64,000 nt of DNA from Hyphomicrobiales bacterium (GCA_930633495.1 CAKNFJ010000002.1:558001-622000), one strand, 5' to 3'. Positions 16,920 through 25,838 are shown, numbered from the stretch's first letter. Translations and numbers: made by a program. Notes: a model not told the origin generated them from the sequence alone.

Positions 16920-17426
16920 ATGAATTTCGATAAGCTCACCGAGTATGTGACGGGCCTCGCACGCCATCTTTTTGAAGGGAGCGGCGAGATCATCGCTTTC
17001 GCGATCATGGATAGGCCGTCGGGCCTCGGCACCTACAACATTGCGTCGGGCAAATCCGACGCCGACGCGGTCCGACGATTCAACAAGATCGTCCGGGACA
17101 ATGGGATCACGTCCTACGCTGTCATCTATGAGGGCATTCTTGCCGGTGGCAAAGAGGAGGCGAAGATGCTGGAAGAGGGACACGTTTTCCTCGATCATGT
17201 CACGCCTGTCGGGGCAGTGACTTTTGAGGATCTGGCTCACGCGGCGGCCAACAGCCCGGAAAAGGCAATCTTCATCGTCATGGCTTCCGTCGACGGTGAG
17301 CGAAAGACCTTGTTTCTACCCGTCACAGGGGAACGGGAGCTCGGACCGGAGAGGGACGTGACGGATCAGGTTCACAGTCCTTTCGCAGAAGTCTACGGCG
17401 TCAAACCGTTCCGACCTCAATTATAG
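16920..17426 (+). CDS. hypothetical protein, 168 aa
   Basis: GGAGG stands ahead of the ATG. The soluble protein is alpha/beta, with no motif I recognise. It follows the ADP-ribosyltransferase-like gene by 15 bases and precedes dinB by 17 bases, so it is probably in the same transcript. Confidence 0.6.
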   Translation: MNFDKLTEYVTGLARHLFEGSGEIIAFAIMDRPSGLGTYNIASGKSDADAVRRFNKIVRDNGITSYAVIYEGILAGGKEEAKMLEEGHVFLDHVTPVGAVTFEDLAHAAANSPEKAIFIVMASVDGERKTLFLPVTGERELGPERDVTDQVHSPFAEVYGVKPFRPQL

Positions 17427-17443
17427 CCTAATATCAAATACTT

Positions 17444-18508
17444 ATGCGCCGGATCGTGCACATAGACCAGGACGCTTTTTACGCATCCTGCGAAATCAGG
17501 GACCACGCGGAGCTTCGCGGCAAGCCTGTGGTCGTAGGCAGTGACGGCCGGCGCGGCGTCATCGCCGCAGCAAGCTATGAAGCCCGGGCGTTCGGCATCC
17601 GCTCTGCCATGCCTGGCTTCAAAGCGAAGGCGCTTTGTCCTGACGTCATCTTCATGCCGCCGCGCTTCGAGGTCTATCGAGCAGTGTCCGCGCAAATACG
17701 GGCAATCTTCGCGGAATACACGGACCTCATCGAACCGCTGAGCCTCGACGAGGCCTATCTCGACGTCACCGAGAACAAGCGCGGCATCGAGTTTGCGTCG
17801 GTCGTCGCGCGAGAGATCCGGGAGCGCATTCTCAAGGAGACGGAGCTGACCGCCTCGGCTGGCATCAGCTACCAGAAGTTCCTGGCCAAGATGGCGAGCT
17901 CACAGCGGAAGCCGAACGGCCAGTTCGTCATCACCCCTGAGGATGGCCCAGAGTTCGTCGCCAATCTCAAGATCGAGAAGTTCCATGGCGTCGGGCCGTC
18001 GACAGCTGCTGCAATGAAGAACCTCGGCATCCATACCGGGCGCGACCTGCGGGAAAAGCCTATAGAGCTCCTCATCCGGCATTTCGGGAAGTCGGGTCCG
18101 TACTTCTACGCTCTCGCCCGGGGCATTGACGATCGCCCGGTGGTGCCCGACCGGGTCCGAAAGTCCGTCGGTGCCGAGAACACCATGCTCGAAGACACGA
18201 GCGACCGGGACGAGCTCATCGTCGAGCTGGCGCCGCTGATCGACAAGGTCTGGTCTCACTGCGCGCGAAATGGGACCCGCGGAAAGACCGTTGTGCTCAA
18301 GGTGACCTATTCCGATTTCGAGCAGATCACGCGCAGCCGGTCGAACTCCCGGTACATCGAGGATCGCGCCGGCGTCGAGCTCTTGGCTCACGAGCTCCTG
18401 AACGGCCTGTTCCCACTCCCGAAGCCCATTCGCCTGGTCGGGGTGACGTTGACTGGGCTGAACACCGAAGAAGCCGGCGATACCGCGCAGCTCGCCCTGG
18501 CCCTCTAG
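17444..18508 (+). CDS. dinB: DNA polymerase IV (Y-family translesion polymerase)
   Basis: DinB copies damaged templates with low fidelity. Catalytic acids are visible: D8 in HIDQDAFYASCE and D102-E103 in SLDEAYLDV; F12 is the steric gate and YEAR at 45-48 holds the phosphates. A helix-hairpin-helix-like thumb (KFHGVGPSTAAAMKNLG) and the little-finger domain follow. The C-terminal QLALAL is the expected beta-clamp binding motif. Length 354 is usual. No LexA box of the GTTC-N7-GTTC type is visible before it, so SOS control is not shown here. Confidence 0.95.
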   Translation: MRRIVHIDQDAFYASCEIRDHAELRGKPVVVGSDGRRGVIAAASYEARAFGIRSAMPGFKAKALCPDVIFMPPRFEVYRAVSAQIRAIFAEYTDLIEPLSLDEAYLDVTENKRGIEFASVVAREIRERILKETELTASAGISYQKFLAKMASSQRKPNGQFVITPEDGPEFVANLKIEKFHGVGPSTAAAMKNLGIHTGRDLREKPIELLIRHFGKSGPYFYALARGIDDRPVVPDRVRKSVGAENTMLEDTSDRDELIVELAPLIDKVWSHCARNGTRGKTVVLKVTYSDFEQITRSRSNSRYIEDRAGVELLAHELLNGLFPLPKPIRLVGVTLTGLNTEEAGDTAQLALAL

Positions 18509-18517
18509 CGGCGCGAG

Positions 18518-18559
18518 TTGCGTTAAAACGCAAACTTCTGAATTTGCGTTTTAACGCAA
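18518..18559. repeat. double palindrome (terminator or operator) between convergent genes
   Basis: TTGCGTTAAAACGCAAA at 18518-18534 is the exact reverse complement of 18543-18559 across an 8-base loop (CTTCTGAA). Each arm is itself a near palindrome TTGCGTT-AA-AACGCAA, so the site is two copies of a 16-bp operator-like motif. It lies 10 bases after the dinB stop. It could end transcription from both sides or be a protein-binding site. Confidence 0.5.
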
Positions 18560-18568
18560 ATTTTCGCC

Positions 18569-18985
18569 TCAGATCAGGCCCATCCCCGCCAGCTCACGAC
18601 GCATGTCCTCGGGCATTTCCTGGGACTGCTCCATAAGGGCCCCGATGTCGGGCGGCGCGTCCGCCGTCTGCAGATATCGCCATCCCTGAAAGGGCCGCCG
18701 CGGCGCCGGCCGCACATCGACCACGTCATGGCCGAGGATGATCAGGCACTGGCCGGAGCGGTCATCCTTGCGCAGCTCGACAATCGCCTGCCGGCACGTC
18801 ACACGACCCTTTATGATCCAGTAGAGAGATCCGCCCAGAAGGAGTTCCTCGGCCCGGCCGGGGTAGTTTCGCGTGGCATGACAAATGAGGACGTCGGACC
18901 GCCCAGCGGCCGCACAGGCTTGTTTGACGGCCGCTCGGACGTCTTCTGCGCTCGAAACCCCCGAGCACACCTTGATGAGATTCAT
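18569..18985 (-). CDS. DUF1489 family protein
   Basis: The 138-residue protein matches DUF1489 of alphaproteobacteria: it begins MNLIKVCSGVSS, has RAEELLLGGSLYWIIKGRV, then the arginine-proline segment VRPAPRRPFQGWRYL and ends ADAPPDIG. The function of the family is unknown. The ATG at 18985 has GAGGAG ahead. It follows the unknown gene at 18996-19667 by 10 bases. Confidence 0.85.
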   Translation of the reverse strand: MNLIKVCSGVSSAEDVRAAVKQACAAAGRSDVLICHATRNYPGRAEELLLGGSLYWIIKGRVTCRQAIVELRKDDRSGQCLIILGHDVVDVRPAPRRPFQGWRYLQTADAPPDIGALMEQSQEMPEDMRRELAGMGLI

Positions 18986-18995
18986 GACAATCTCC

Positions 18996-19667
18996 TCATG
19001 GCGCCGGCGGCAAGCCGGGGGCGGGCTCGTCAACGTCCTCGGGATCCGAGGCAACCAAGTCCTTGAAGCGCTCCTCAAGGATGGTCACGAGCACGAGGCC
19101 ATCCTCTGTCGGGAGGGCAGGGGTGATCTGCAGGAGCGGGTGCCCGGCGATCTTAGCGATCGTATCCACCTTGGCTCCGATTGCCTCTGCGATCAGCGAT
19201 GGCTCAAAGTTCGAGAGGAGCGTCTTCACGAGAGCAACACCGGTGAGGGTGACCTTCGCCCGCGCCAGATCAGCGAGATCGGCCTCCAGTCCCTTCGCGA
19301 CGCGTTTGCGGTCCGACTTCGACCCGCCGCTGCGAACCCGTCCAGGCCCGCGCTGCTCTGCCACGGTGACAGGGCGCTGACGCTCAGGCTTGGGCCTGGG
19401 ATCCTGCGCCAGATAAATGGGCGGCTCAAGGCGCCCAGTTCGCAACCCCTCCAGCTCAGAACGGAGGCGGACTGCATCCGAACCGGAGGCTCCTTTCAAT
19501 TGCTGCTCGATCTCGAAGACCCGGCGGATTCGCGCGAGCCTCTGCGCTTCCGCGAATCTAAGCTGCTTGACGGGGGCCGCCAGGGCGTTGGCCTCCTTCG
19601 CGCGGGCAGTCCCCGCGGTCACCTTCAGGCCAATGCGTTGCTGGTTTCTGGACGCGCCTTTGTGCAT
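18996..19667 (-). CDS. hypothetical basic protein, 223 aa
   Basis: The protein has a long charged helical N-terminal half (residues 30-75, coiled-coil-like), a basic middle (about 95-125) and an alpha/beta C-terminal half with a proline-rich tail. It could bind nucleic acid, but I recognise no family. It is co-transcribed with DUF1489. Confidence 0.55.
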   Translation of the reverse strand: MHKGASRNQQRIGLKVTAGTARAKEANALAAPVKQLRFAEAQRLARIRRVFEIEQQLKGASGSDAVRLRSELEGLRTGRLEPPIYLAQDPRPKPERQRPVTVAEQRGPGRVRSGGSKSDRKRVAKGLEADLADLARAKVTLTGVALVKTLLSNFEPSLIAEAIGAKVDTIAKIAGHPLLQITPALPTEDGLVLVTILEERFKDLVASDPEDVDEPAPGLPPAP

Positions 19668-19874
19668 TCCACCGTGGTTCCCGTCTGAATCGCATGCGCG
19701 ATCGCCTCAGCTTACCAACGCCGAGAGATGCGTCGAGACTGAAATATGGAGCAGGTCGGTGAGAAAATCCGCTACAAAGGCGGATCGTCCTCGCAATTCT
19801 GGTGGACGAGGGCACGATCAATCAAATTGCGCGCTTGCCGGAAAGGACCTCGGTAAGGAATGCAGGTGTAATCC
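19668..19874. other. divergent intergenic region, 207 bases
   Basis: This gap lies between a minus-strand gene and the plus-strand PilZ gene. Its sequence is more AT-rich near the PilZ start than the flanking genes. I see no open frame with a ribosome-binding site; it probably contains promoters. Confidence 0.3.
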
Positions 19875-20588
19875 ATGCACCTCAATTATTTTCATTCCTT
19901 GCGAAAGGGATTGAAGGTGACCTTGCTGACACGAATTTTCAAAGCACCGCTCAAAATCATTCCGGGCCCGCAGTTCGAGCCTCTGCCGCCGACGCTCGAT
20001 AGCCGTCGTCACAAGCGCTATCCGATCGTCATGACCGGCTCCGTCCGGCGTGAGCCTTGGGACGTCGTGCCGGTTCGAACGGTGAACCTCTCCGCGAGTG
20101 GCGCGGCCCTCGCGAGCCATGTGACTCCGCAAGTCGGCGAGACGCTTTCTGTTGAGCTTGCCTTCATGGGCGTTCTGCCGGCGCGCGTCGTCCGCCTGCT
20201 TCCTCACGTTTTCGCCGTCGAGTTCCAGGTCAGCGCCTACCGGCTGAAGCAGCTTGAGAAGACGGTCAAATGGCTCGCCGGACAGAACCTCGCCACGCTC
20301 CAGGATGGCCGTCGCTACGAACGCCTCATCCCGACGATCAGGGAGGCAGATCTGACCGTAGATTGGGGGCAGTACCGGGTTCGGGTGATTGACATTTCTC
20401 GATCCGGGGTAGGCATCGCAACCGACGTGGCGCTGCCCAACGGAACGCCGGTCGAGGTGGGCAACAACCACCGGGGCGTTGTCGTTCGCCAGTTCAAGGG
20501 CGGCGTCGGCATCGATCTTGTTGACCTTCTCGCCCTCGACCTCTTCAACGAGGAGATCGACCTGCGCAAGGTGGCGGCCGCGGCGTGA
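19875..20588 (+). CDS. tandem PilZ-domain protein (c-di-GMP receptor)
   Basis: PilZ domains bind the second messenger cyclic di-GMP. Two copies are visible: RRHKRYPI followed by VNLSASGAALAS (residues about 44-80), and RRYERL followed by VIDISRSGVGIAT (about 145-180). Each has the R---R and D/N-S--G motifs. The first has the arginines and NxSxxG intact; the second is similar but with R--YERL. A short N-terminal stretch precedes the first domain. Its stop overlaps the next start as GTGA. Likely a regulator of surface or motility functions. Confidence 0.85.
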   Translation: MHLNYFHSLRKGLKVTLLTRIFKAPLKIIPGPQFEPLPPTLDSRRHKRYPIVMTGSVRREPWDVVPVRTVNLSASGAALASHVTPQVGETLSVELAFMGVLPARVVRLLPHVFAVEFQVSAYRLKQLEKTVKWLAGQNLATLQDGRRYERLIPTIREADLTVDWGQYRVRVIDISRSGVGIATDVALPNGTPVEVGNNHRGVVVRQFKGGVGIDLVDLLALDLFNEEIDLRKVAAAA

Positions 20589-21328
20589 CGATACGGGTCG
20601 CCACCACCTGCTCCAGCGGCAAGGCCATGTCTCCGATCTGGCCTCTGCAGGCGGCGTCGCTTCGGCCTGGCTCGATCGAGTCGGTGTCGGCCGCCTGGCT
20701 CGCCAACCTCCCTTGCGCGGTAGAGCGCATGCCTGCAAGCGACCTCTATCAGGGCCGCGGATTCGGCCACGCCCGCAGCGTAGCGCGACCATTCGTGATC
20801 TCGGCCGGCCTTGGCCTCGTAAGGCCCGAAGAGCTTATCCCAAGCTACAGCCTGACCGTCTCAACGGGAACAGACGACATCTTCGCCCGTATCAATGGCA
20901 GGCGAGATCCAGCGGCCTGGTGGCGAGCCATCCGGTCGAACCCCTTCTCATGCCCTATGGACGCGCTCTTCGAGGGCAACGGCATCGTTCTCATGGCGTT
21001 GTCGGGGCCGTACCTTGCGATGGTCGCCGAGGAGCTGGATAGCCGACCTCAGAGCGATCTCGATCGCCTGCGTATCTTCCTGCCGGGCTCTCCGCGGAAT
21101 GTTCCAAGCGGCCTTGCGCGACTGATCATGCCGTATGACGACCGGATGAATGCACCGGCGAGCGCGTTGCGCGGCCCACTGACTGACTTCGCACCGCGCG
21201 CGCTACGCGACTTCGCCGGCACGGCGCTGGGCGCTTTGCCCGATGGAGATGCTGCCGAGCACGCCGCGTTCGTCACGGCCCGCATGGCGGAGCTTGAGGA
21301 CGTGCCTGCGCATGGGCCTCAGCCCTAG
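20585..21328 (+). CDS. DUF6884-like protein
   Basis: The 247-residue protein starts VATTCSSGKAM and continues to ASDLYQGRGFGHARSVA then FVISAGLGLVRPEELIPSYSLTVS. Cys-S-x-K near the start, then A-DLY, then SA-LGL(V)-P---IP-Y is a pattern I know from DUF6884-type proteins, with unknown function. Its GTG start overlaps the PilZ stop, so the c-di-GMP binding protein and this one are translated together. Confidence 0.5.
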   Translation: MTIRVATTCSSGKAMSPIWPLQAASLRPGSIESVSAAWLANLPCAVERMPASDLYQGRGFGHARSVARPFVISAGLGLVRPEELIPSYSLTVSTGTDDIFARINGRRDPAAWWRAIRSNPFSCPMDALFEGNGIVLMALSGPYLAMVAEELDSRPQSDLDRLRIFLPGSPRNVPSGLARLIMPYDDRMNAPASALRGPLTDFAPRALRDFAGTALGALPDGDAAEHAAFVTARMAELEDVPAHGPQP

Positions 21329-21756
21329 TCGGACGGCAGGCAATCCAGCTTCTCGATCCTCGGAAGGCCCGACAGGCGCACCTTGGGATCGAAGGTGATC
21401 GAGCAGCTTCTTGTGCCGGCCGGCAGCTCCTGGCTGAGCGAGATCGATGTCCCGGCATAGCCGCATTCGATCCAGATCGCGCGCTTCGAGGATCTGCCGA
21501 ACCGCCAAGTCGAAAACTCTCTCCCGCTGAGCCGCCGCGTCTCGTCGGGCGCCAAGCTTGCCTGCTCGGCAGGCGGACCATCGTAGAAGGTGATCCGGGC
21601 GTGCCGATGCGTCGACGTGCCCTGCTGGCCCTGCCAGCCCTGCTGAGCTGAGAACAGCTCCTGCTTAGCGCTTATCTCAGCAGGGCATTTAGGGGCCGCT
21701 GCCGCGGCGCCTGCGGCGGCAAGGGATATTCCTGCGGCAATCAGAACGCTTTTCAT
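21325..21756 (-). CDS. secreted STY0301-like protein, 143 aa
   Basis: An N-terminal signal peptide (MKSVLIAAGISLAAAGAAAA, cleaved around residue 20) is followed by CPAEIS, an aromatic segment (FYDGPP), W-rich middle and Cys residues spaced through the mature part. This arrangement fits the STY0301 family of small exported proteins, of unknown function. The start ATG at 21756 replaces a longer frame. It converges on the DUF6884-like gene with overlapping stops. Confidence 0.55.
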   Translation of the reverse strand: MKSVLIAAGISLAAAGAAAAAPKCPAEISAKQELFSAQQGWQGQQGTSTHRHARITFYDGPPAEQASLAPDETRRLSGREFSTWRFGRSSKRAIWIECGYAGTSISLSQELPAGTRSCSITFDPKVRLSGLPRIEKLDCLPSD

Positions 21757-21842
21757 AGCTCGCCTCGGTGCGACGTCGATTCCACGCTGCACAATAGGCC
21801 GTGATGCTTTGCCGCGCGACCTGAGGCGACCAAAGAACGTGG

Positions 21843-23705
21843 ATGGCCATATTCAAGGACTGCATCCCAGGTCTTTCACGACCATACAATTGCTCTCCTC
21901 CGAGGAGTGCCCGCACGTTGCCTGTTTCCGCCGTCTGGTTTGATTTCGAAAACACCCGCCACGGCGTTATCACCCTCGACGGCGTCACGCTGCTTGGAGA
22001 ATCCGAGCTGGATGGAATCGTGCTCGCGCATGCGTGGCATCTCCTTGGTCGGCCCATGCTTTCGTATGTCTTCGTCGGAGGCAGCCGCGATCTCTCCAAC
22101 CTCTACGAGGCTCATGGCGAGATGGAGGTCGGCTATGACGAGAAGCTCCTCCTCATCGATATCGAGCGCGAGATCACGACAACGACCTATCGGCGGCCCG
22201 CTTTCCGTCGCTGTGGCCTCGTCCGCGGCGGCATGATTTCGGTGCCGCCCGGGTTCGACGCGGATCGCTACGGCTCGGAGGCGGAGGCGCAGGAGAAGTG
22301 CAACGAGCTACTTCGTAAGCTCGACCGCGCCGGTCTCGATCGATACCGGAGGCGCTTCGATCCCGAAAGCCTGGCGATCATGGGGCGGCTCGGGGAGCCC
22401 GACAAGCGCATCTATTCCTGGCTGGCGGAGCAATCCGTGGCAGGGGCCCGGCGCCGCGAGTTCGCGCGGACGTTTCCCATGCTGATGCCCGCCGTCTGGG
22501 CCTTCACCGGCGCCGAAGAATGCAGGAAGGCGATCGACGATGGCGTTTCGCTATTACCGTCCCTGAACGCGCTTATCCAAGGAGGTGACCCTCAGCCCGG
22601 GCAGTACAGGGTGACTTCTGGTCACCTCAGAGCACTTCGTCGCTCCGATTGGGGCATCGAACGTGATGCGTCGAGCTTCCAGCAGATGCTTCCTCACATT
22701 CCTCCGAACAAGATCCCGATCGATCGCGAAAGCGTCCGCGCCTGTGAGAAGCTGAGCCTTCTCTGGGGGGCAGCGAGCACCGCGATCGCTGGCCGATCGT
22801 ACCAGACGCTGCTGAACGGGCTCGATCAGGATTGGGCGGGTTCTCTCGACCTCATGAGGTCGGAGTTCGGCCGACGTCTCGATCGAGTCGATGCCGCCTG
22901 GCTCTTCGATCCGGCCGATCATTTTTTCAATCATGTCCTCGTTCCTGCAATCGCTTTCGCGCATCCGGAGCCACCGACGTGGCTGGGTTCGGCTCTCGAC
23001 ATCCTGTCGGCCAAGCTGGTCTATCGTGACCTGAACATCGCTGGGATGATCCGGCAGAGCGATAGATGGCATAGGGCGATCCTGATGGCGGTCGACGAGC
23101 CTGCGACCTGGCTCAGCTGGGATCGTCTATTCACAAGCTATGTCTGCGAAAAGACGGGACTGGCGATCACCTGCTTGGGCTCGTCGAGCGAGCTGATCGA
23201 CGAAGGCAGCCCCGGTAAGGACGCCGAAGGGTTTCACGGCCTCTCCCACTGCGTCGGCAGCTACAACATGAAGTGCGCAAGCTACGAATGCGCCATCCTC
23301 TCGATCCGGGAGCAGGATAATGGTGCGAAGGGCAGGCGGGTCTCTACCGTCGAGCTCGGGGTCAATGCCGACGGAAACCTGACGGTCGTCCAGCACGCGG
23401 CTTTCGACAACCTTGCGCCGAGCGAGGCTGCCGAGACGGCGCTTGCCGGCTATTTGGAGGCCATTAGCGCCGGCGAGATCATGGGCGAGGTGTCTCGTCT
23501 GAGATTGACCGGCCCGACGGTTCACGGCGCCGGGGAGGCCGCCCAGGCTGCAGCTCGCATCCCAACCGTGGACAGGCAGCGCCGGGAGGAAGCCTGGGCC
23601 TTGTGGCGCCCGCTGCTGGCTCGCGATTTTCGCTCCATGTCCCTCGACGATTTCGCGACGTGGCTCGCCAACCGCCCCAGCCTTCGAATTCAGGCTGCAG
23701 CCTGA
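21843..23705 (+). CDS. PcfJ-like protein
   Basis: The C-terminal third contains LSHCVGSY (residues 467-474) followed by C-----CAILSIRE, then STVELGVN and a Asn/Ser/Glu helix; this is the core of the PcfJ family, known from conjugative plasmids and mobile elements. PcfJ function is not known. The N-terminal 450 residues are unrecognised but clearly soluble. The start could be the ATG at 21843 or, with a better GAGGAG, a TTG at 21918. A PPP-type phosphatase gene follows 15 bases downstream. Confidence 0.7.
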   Translation: MAIFKDCIPGLSRPYNCSPPRSARTLPVSAVWFDFENTRHGVITLDGVTLLGESELDGIVLAHAWHLLGRPMLSYVFVGGSRDLSNLYEAHGEMEVGYDEKLLLIDIEREITTTTYRRPAFRRCGLVRGGMISVPPGFDADRYGSEAEAQEKCNELLRKLDRAGLDRYRRRFDPESLAIMGRLGEPDKRIYSWLAEQSVAGARRREFARTFPMLMPAVWAFTGAEECRKAIDDGVSLLPSLNALIQGGDPQPGQYRVTSGHLRALRRSDWGIERDASSFQQMLPHIPPNKIPIDRESVRACEKLSLLWGAASTAIAGRSYQTLLNGLDQDWAGSLDLMRSEFGRRLDRVDAAWLFDPADHFFNHVLVPAIAFAHPEPPTWLGSALDILSAKLVYRDLNIAGMIRQSDRWHRAILMAVDEPATWLSWDRLFTSYVCEKTGLAITCLGSSSELIDEGSPGKDAEGFHGLSHCVGSYNMKCASYECAILSIREQDNGAKGRRVSTVELGVNADGNLTVVQHAAFDNLAPSEAAETALAGYLEAISAGEIMGEVSRLRLTGPTVHGAGEAAQAAARIPTVDRQRREEAWALWRPLLARDFRSMSLDDFATWLANRPSLRIQAAA

Positions 23706-23720
23706 TCAATCGGTAGACCC

Positions 23721-24539
23721 ATGATCCAGACCGCTGACCTACGCCTTCCATTTGCCTGCGCCGACGAGCACGAGCTGTTCCTCATCGGCGACGTGCACGG
23801 CTGCGCCGAACAGCTCGAAGAGCTCCTCGATCGCGCTGCCTCAACACCGAAGGTCGCGGATCGACGGAGGGTTTTCATCAGCGTCGGCGACGTTATCGAT
23901 CGCGGACCTGCGTCGCTTCGTGCGCTGGATCTCGTGATCAGTGCAAAAGAGAGGATCGCGGCCGATGAGGAAGCTCACTTGATGGGAAACCATGAGCAGC
24001 TCCTGAAAATCGCCCTGATCGGCGGGGACGGTCCGGCTTCGGCAAACGCCCTGCGGGTATGGGCTCGCAATGGCGGTCGCACGGTCATGAACGAGCTTCT
24101 GGCGCTGCACCTCGAGGATCACGATTTGACGCTCGCTCGTGGCCTTGGCCCAGCTCGGCTGGCTCACCTCAACCGGCTCGTCTCTCACTTCCGCTCCGGG
24201 AAGGTCCTCGCTGTTCACGGAGGAATATCGCCTTACGCCCCGCTCGACGGCTTCCTCGCCGCGCCGTGGGCAATCGATCCGGCCGGCTTCAAGGAAGAGC
24301 ATCACTGGGCCTGGATCCGAGAGCCCTTCCTCGATTTCGTTCCGTCCGAAGGTAAGGGACACCACGGCTATTTCGTCGTGCATGGTCACTCGCAGCCGTA
24401 TACCGACCCTTCCTCAATCTGGGAGCAGGTTCGGCGGTACCGGCTCAATCTCGACGGCGGATCCTACAAGTCCGGGGTCGTGCGCATGGCCCGTATCGTG
24501 GGACATGATTGCGAGCTGATGCTGACCGATCCGACTTAG
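23721..24539 (+). CDS. PPP-family metallophosphoesterase (serine/threonine phosphatase-like)
   Basis: Metal-binding motifs of PPP phosphatases are in order: GDVHG at 23-27, GDVIDRG at 56-62, GNHE at 89-92, then VHGG and a late VHGHS. Two metal ions bridged by these residues hydrolyse phosphoesters; substrates may be proteins, nucleotides or Ap4A. The 272-residue length fits bacterial members. It is downstream of the PcfJ-like gene, suggesting a joint transcript. Confidence 0.88.
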   Translation: MIQTADLRLPFACADEHELFLIGDVHGCAEQLEELLDRAASTPKVADRRRVFISVGDVIDRGPASLRALDLVISAKERIAADEEAHLMGNHEQLLKIALIGGDGPASANALRVWARNGGRTVMNELLALHLEDHDLTLARGLGPARLAHLNRLVSHFRSGKVLAVHGGISPYAPLDGFLAAPWAIDPAGFKEEHHWAWIREPFLDFVPSEGKGHHGYFVVHGHSQPYTDPSSIWEQVRRYRLNLDGGSYKSGVVRMARIVGHDCELMLTDPT

Positions 24540-24644
24540 AGGGCTTTCCAAGGACGCCGGCGCCCTCGTGGCGCCCTCGCTTGAGACCAATCTTCTTCCT
24601 TGCGCGCCGGCCGGCTAGCGTCTCCAAATCGAATGGAGACACCT

Positions 24645-24866
24645 ATGGGCAAGTTCCGCTTCACGATCACCGCACCAACAACCGTGTCTGCCGTTGTCGA
24701 GGTAGAAGCGGATTCCATCGAAGAGGCGCACGCGATGGCTCTCGCGCCGAGCTTCTACAATGACCCGGAGAAGGCAACGTTTTATCCCGACGACGAGAAC
24801 AAGCTCAGAGACGTTTACCTGCCGGACGAGAACGACTACGAACAGATCGACGCCCCGCAGCCCTGA
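24645..24866 (+). CDS. small hypothetical protein, 73 aa
   Basis: GGAG lies 8 bases before the ATG at 24645. The protein is a short beta-rich then helical domain (MGKFRFTITAPTTVSAVVEV) with an acidic tail. The DSIEEAHAMA segment is similar to small plasmid-encoded proteins that are common beside nucleases, but no function is assignable. Confidence 0.5.
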   Translation: MGKFRFTITAPTTVSAVVEVEADSIEEAHAMALAPSFYNDPEKATFYPDDENKLRDVYLPDENDYEQIDAPQP

Positions 24867-24891
24867 CGGGGCTTGTGGTGATGCTTCGGCG

Positions 24892-25737
24892 CTAGCCGGC
24901 CTTGCGCGTGGGGGAAACCTTCCGCGGCTCCCTCTTGGCGGCCTTGTCCTGCTTCGCGAGCGCGCCGGCGCTCGCTCTCAGGGCGTCGAGCAAGTTGACG
25001 ACGTTCGTCGGCTGCGCGGGCTTGGGCATGTGGATCTCCCGGCCCTCGATCTTTGCCCGGACGAGCTCGGCCACCTTCTCCTCGTAGCGATCCGTGAACC
25101 CTTCGATGTCAAAGGTGCCACGCTTCGAGCCGATAATGTGTTTGGCGAGATCCAGCATCTCGCCTTTGATCTCGATCTCAGGGAGATCGTTGAAGGCCGC
25201 GGCCGACGACCTCACCTGGTAATCAAAATTCATGGTGTGCGCGACGATGCCTGGGCCACTGGTGCGGAGGAGCACCGCGCGGTAGCGACGGAACAGCACG
25301 GCGTGCGCGATCGCAGCGACACCCCGGTTTCGCATTGCCTCACGCAGTACGGCGTAGGATGCCTCGGCGCCAGGTCCGGACGGGGTCACGTAGTAGGGCT
25401 TGTCGAGGAACGCTGGATCGACCTCCTTGCAGTCGACAAACTGGCCGATCGCGAGCTTCTTGTCGGCCTCTGGAATGGCCGCAGCAAGATCCTCTTCCTC
25501 GATGAGGACGAACTGGTCCTTGTCGAGCTCGTAGCCCTTGACCTGGTCTTCCTTCGCGACGGGTTGGTCAGTGGTCGGATCGATCAGTTCCCGGCGAAGG
25601 CGATTGCCTGTGGCCCTGTTAACCATGTTGAAACTGGTGCGTTCGCTGGTGCTGGCAGCGGTGTACAGCGCCACCGGCACTGACAATGCTCCCAGGATCA
25701 AGCTGCCGCGCCACTGGGCTCTCGGGGCTGCCGCCAT
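24892..25737 (-). CDS. ku: Ku DNA end-binding protein (copy 1)
   Basis: Bacterial Ku forms a homodimeric ring on double-strand DNA ends and recruits LigD for end joining. The 281-residue protein contains the Ku core: it begins APRAQWRGSLILGALSVPVALYTA, then VKGYELDKDQFVLIEEEDL, IPEADKKL and the long central fold ending FDIEGFTDRYEEKVAELV. The C-terminal 50 residues are basic. ATG at 25737 has a GGAG ahead. The second ku gene is divergent across a 101-base region holding a nested inverted repeat. No LigD gene is in the window. Confidence 0.92.
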   Translation of the reverse strand: MAAAPRAQWRGSLILGALSVPVALYTAASTSERTSFNMVNRATGNRLRRELIDPTTDQPVAKEDQVKGYELDKDQFVLIEEEDLAAAIPEADKKLAIGQFVDCKEVDPAFLDKPYYVTPSGPGAEASYAVLREAMRNRGVAAIAHAVLFRRYRAVLLRTSGPGIVAHTMNFDYQVRSSAAAFNDLPEIEIKGEMLDLAKHIIGSKRGTFDIEGFTDRYEEKVAELVRAKIEGREIHMPKPAQPTNVVNLLDALRASAGALAKQDKAAKREPRKVSPTRKAG

Positions 25738-25764
25738 CGTACGCAACTCCATAAACGCAACCGG

Positions 25765-25808
25765 GACTCAAACGCCCGGGAACCGTTGGCGTTCCCGGAA
25801 ATTGAGTC
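25765..25808. promoter_or_regulatory. nested inverted repeat between the divergent ku genes
   Basis: GACTCAA (25765-25771) pairs with TTGAGTC (25802-25808), and within it CCGGGAAC (25776-25783) pairs with GTTCCCGG (25791-25798) around the loop CGTTGGC. Two stacked dyads at the midpoint of two divergent promoters suggest an operator, or a structure in the DNA itself. No other gene lies in the gap. Confidence 0.55.
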
Positions 25809-25838
25809 GGCGTAAGTGGTGTGTGCGTGGTGAGTGTC

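Noticed and set aside
17427..17443. LexA box ahead of dinB
   Set aside because: The 17-base gap has no GTTC-N7-GTTC pattern; the gene may be transcribed from an upstream promoter.
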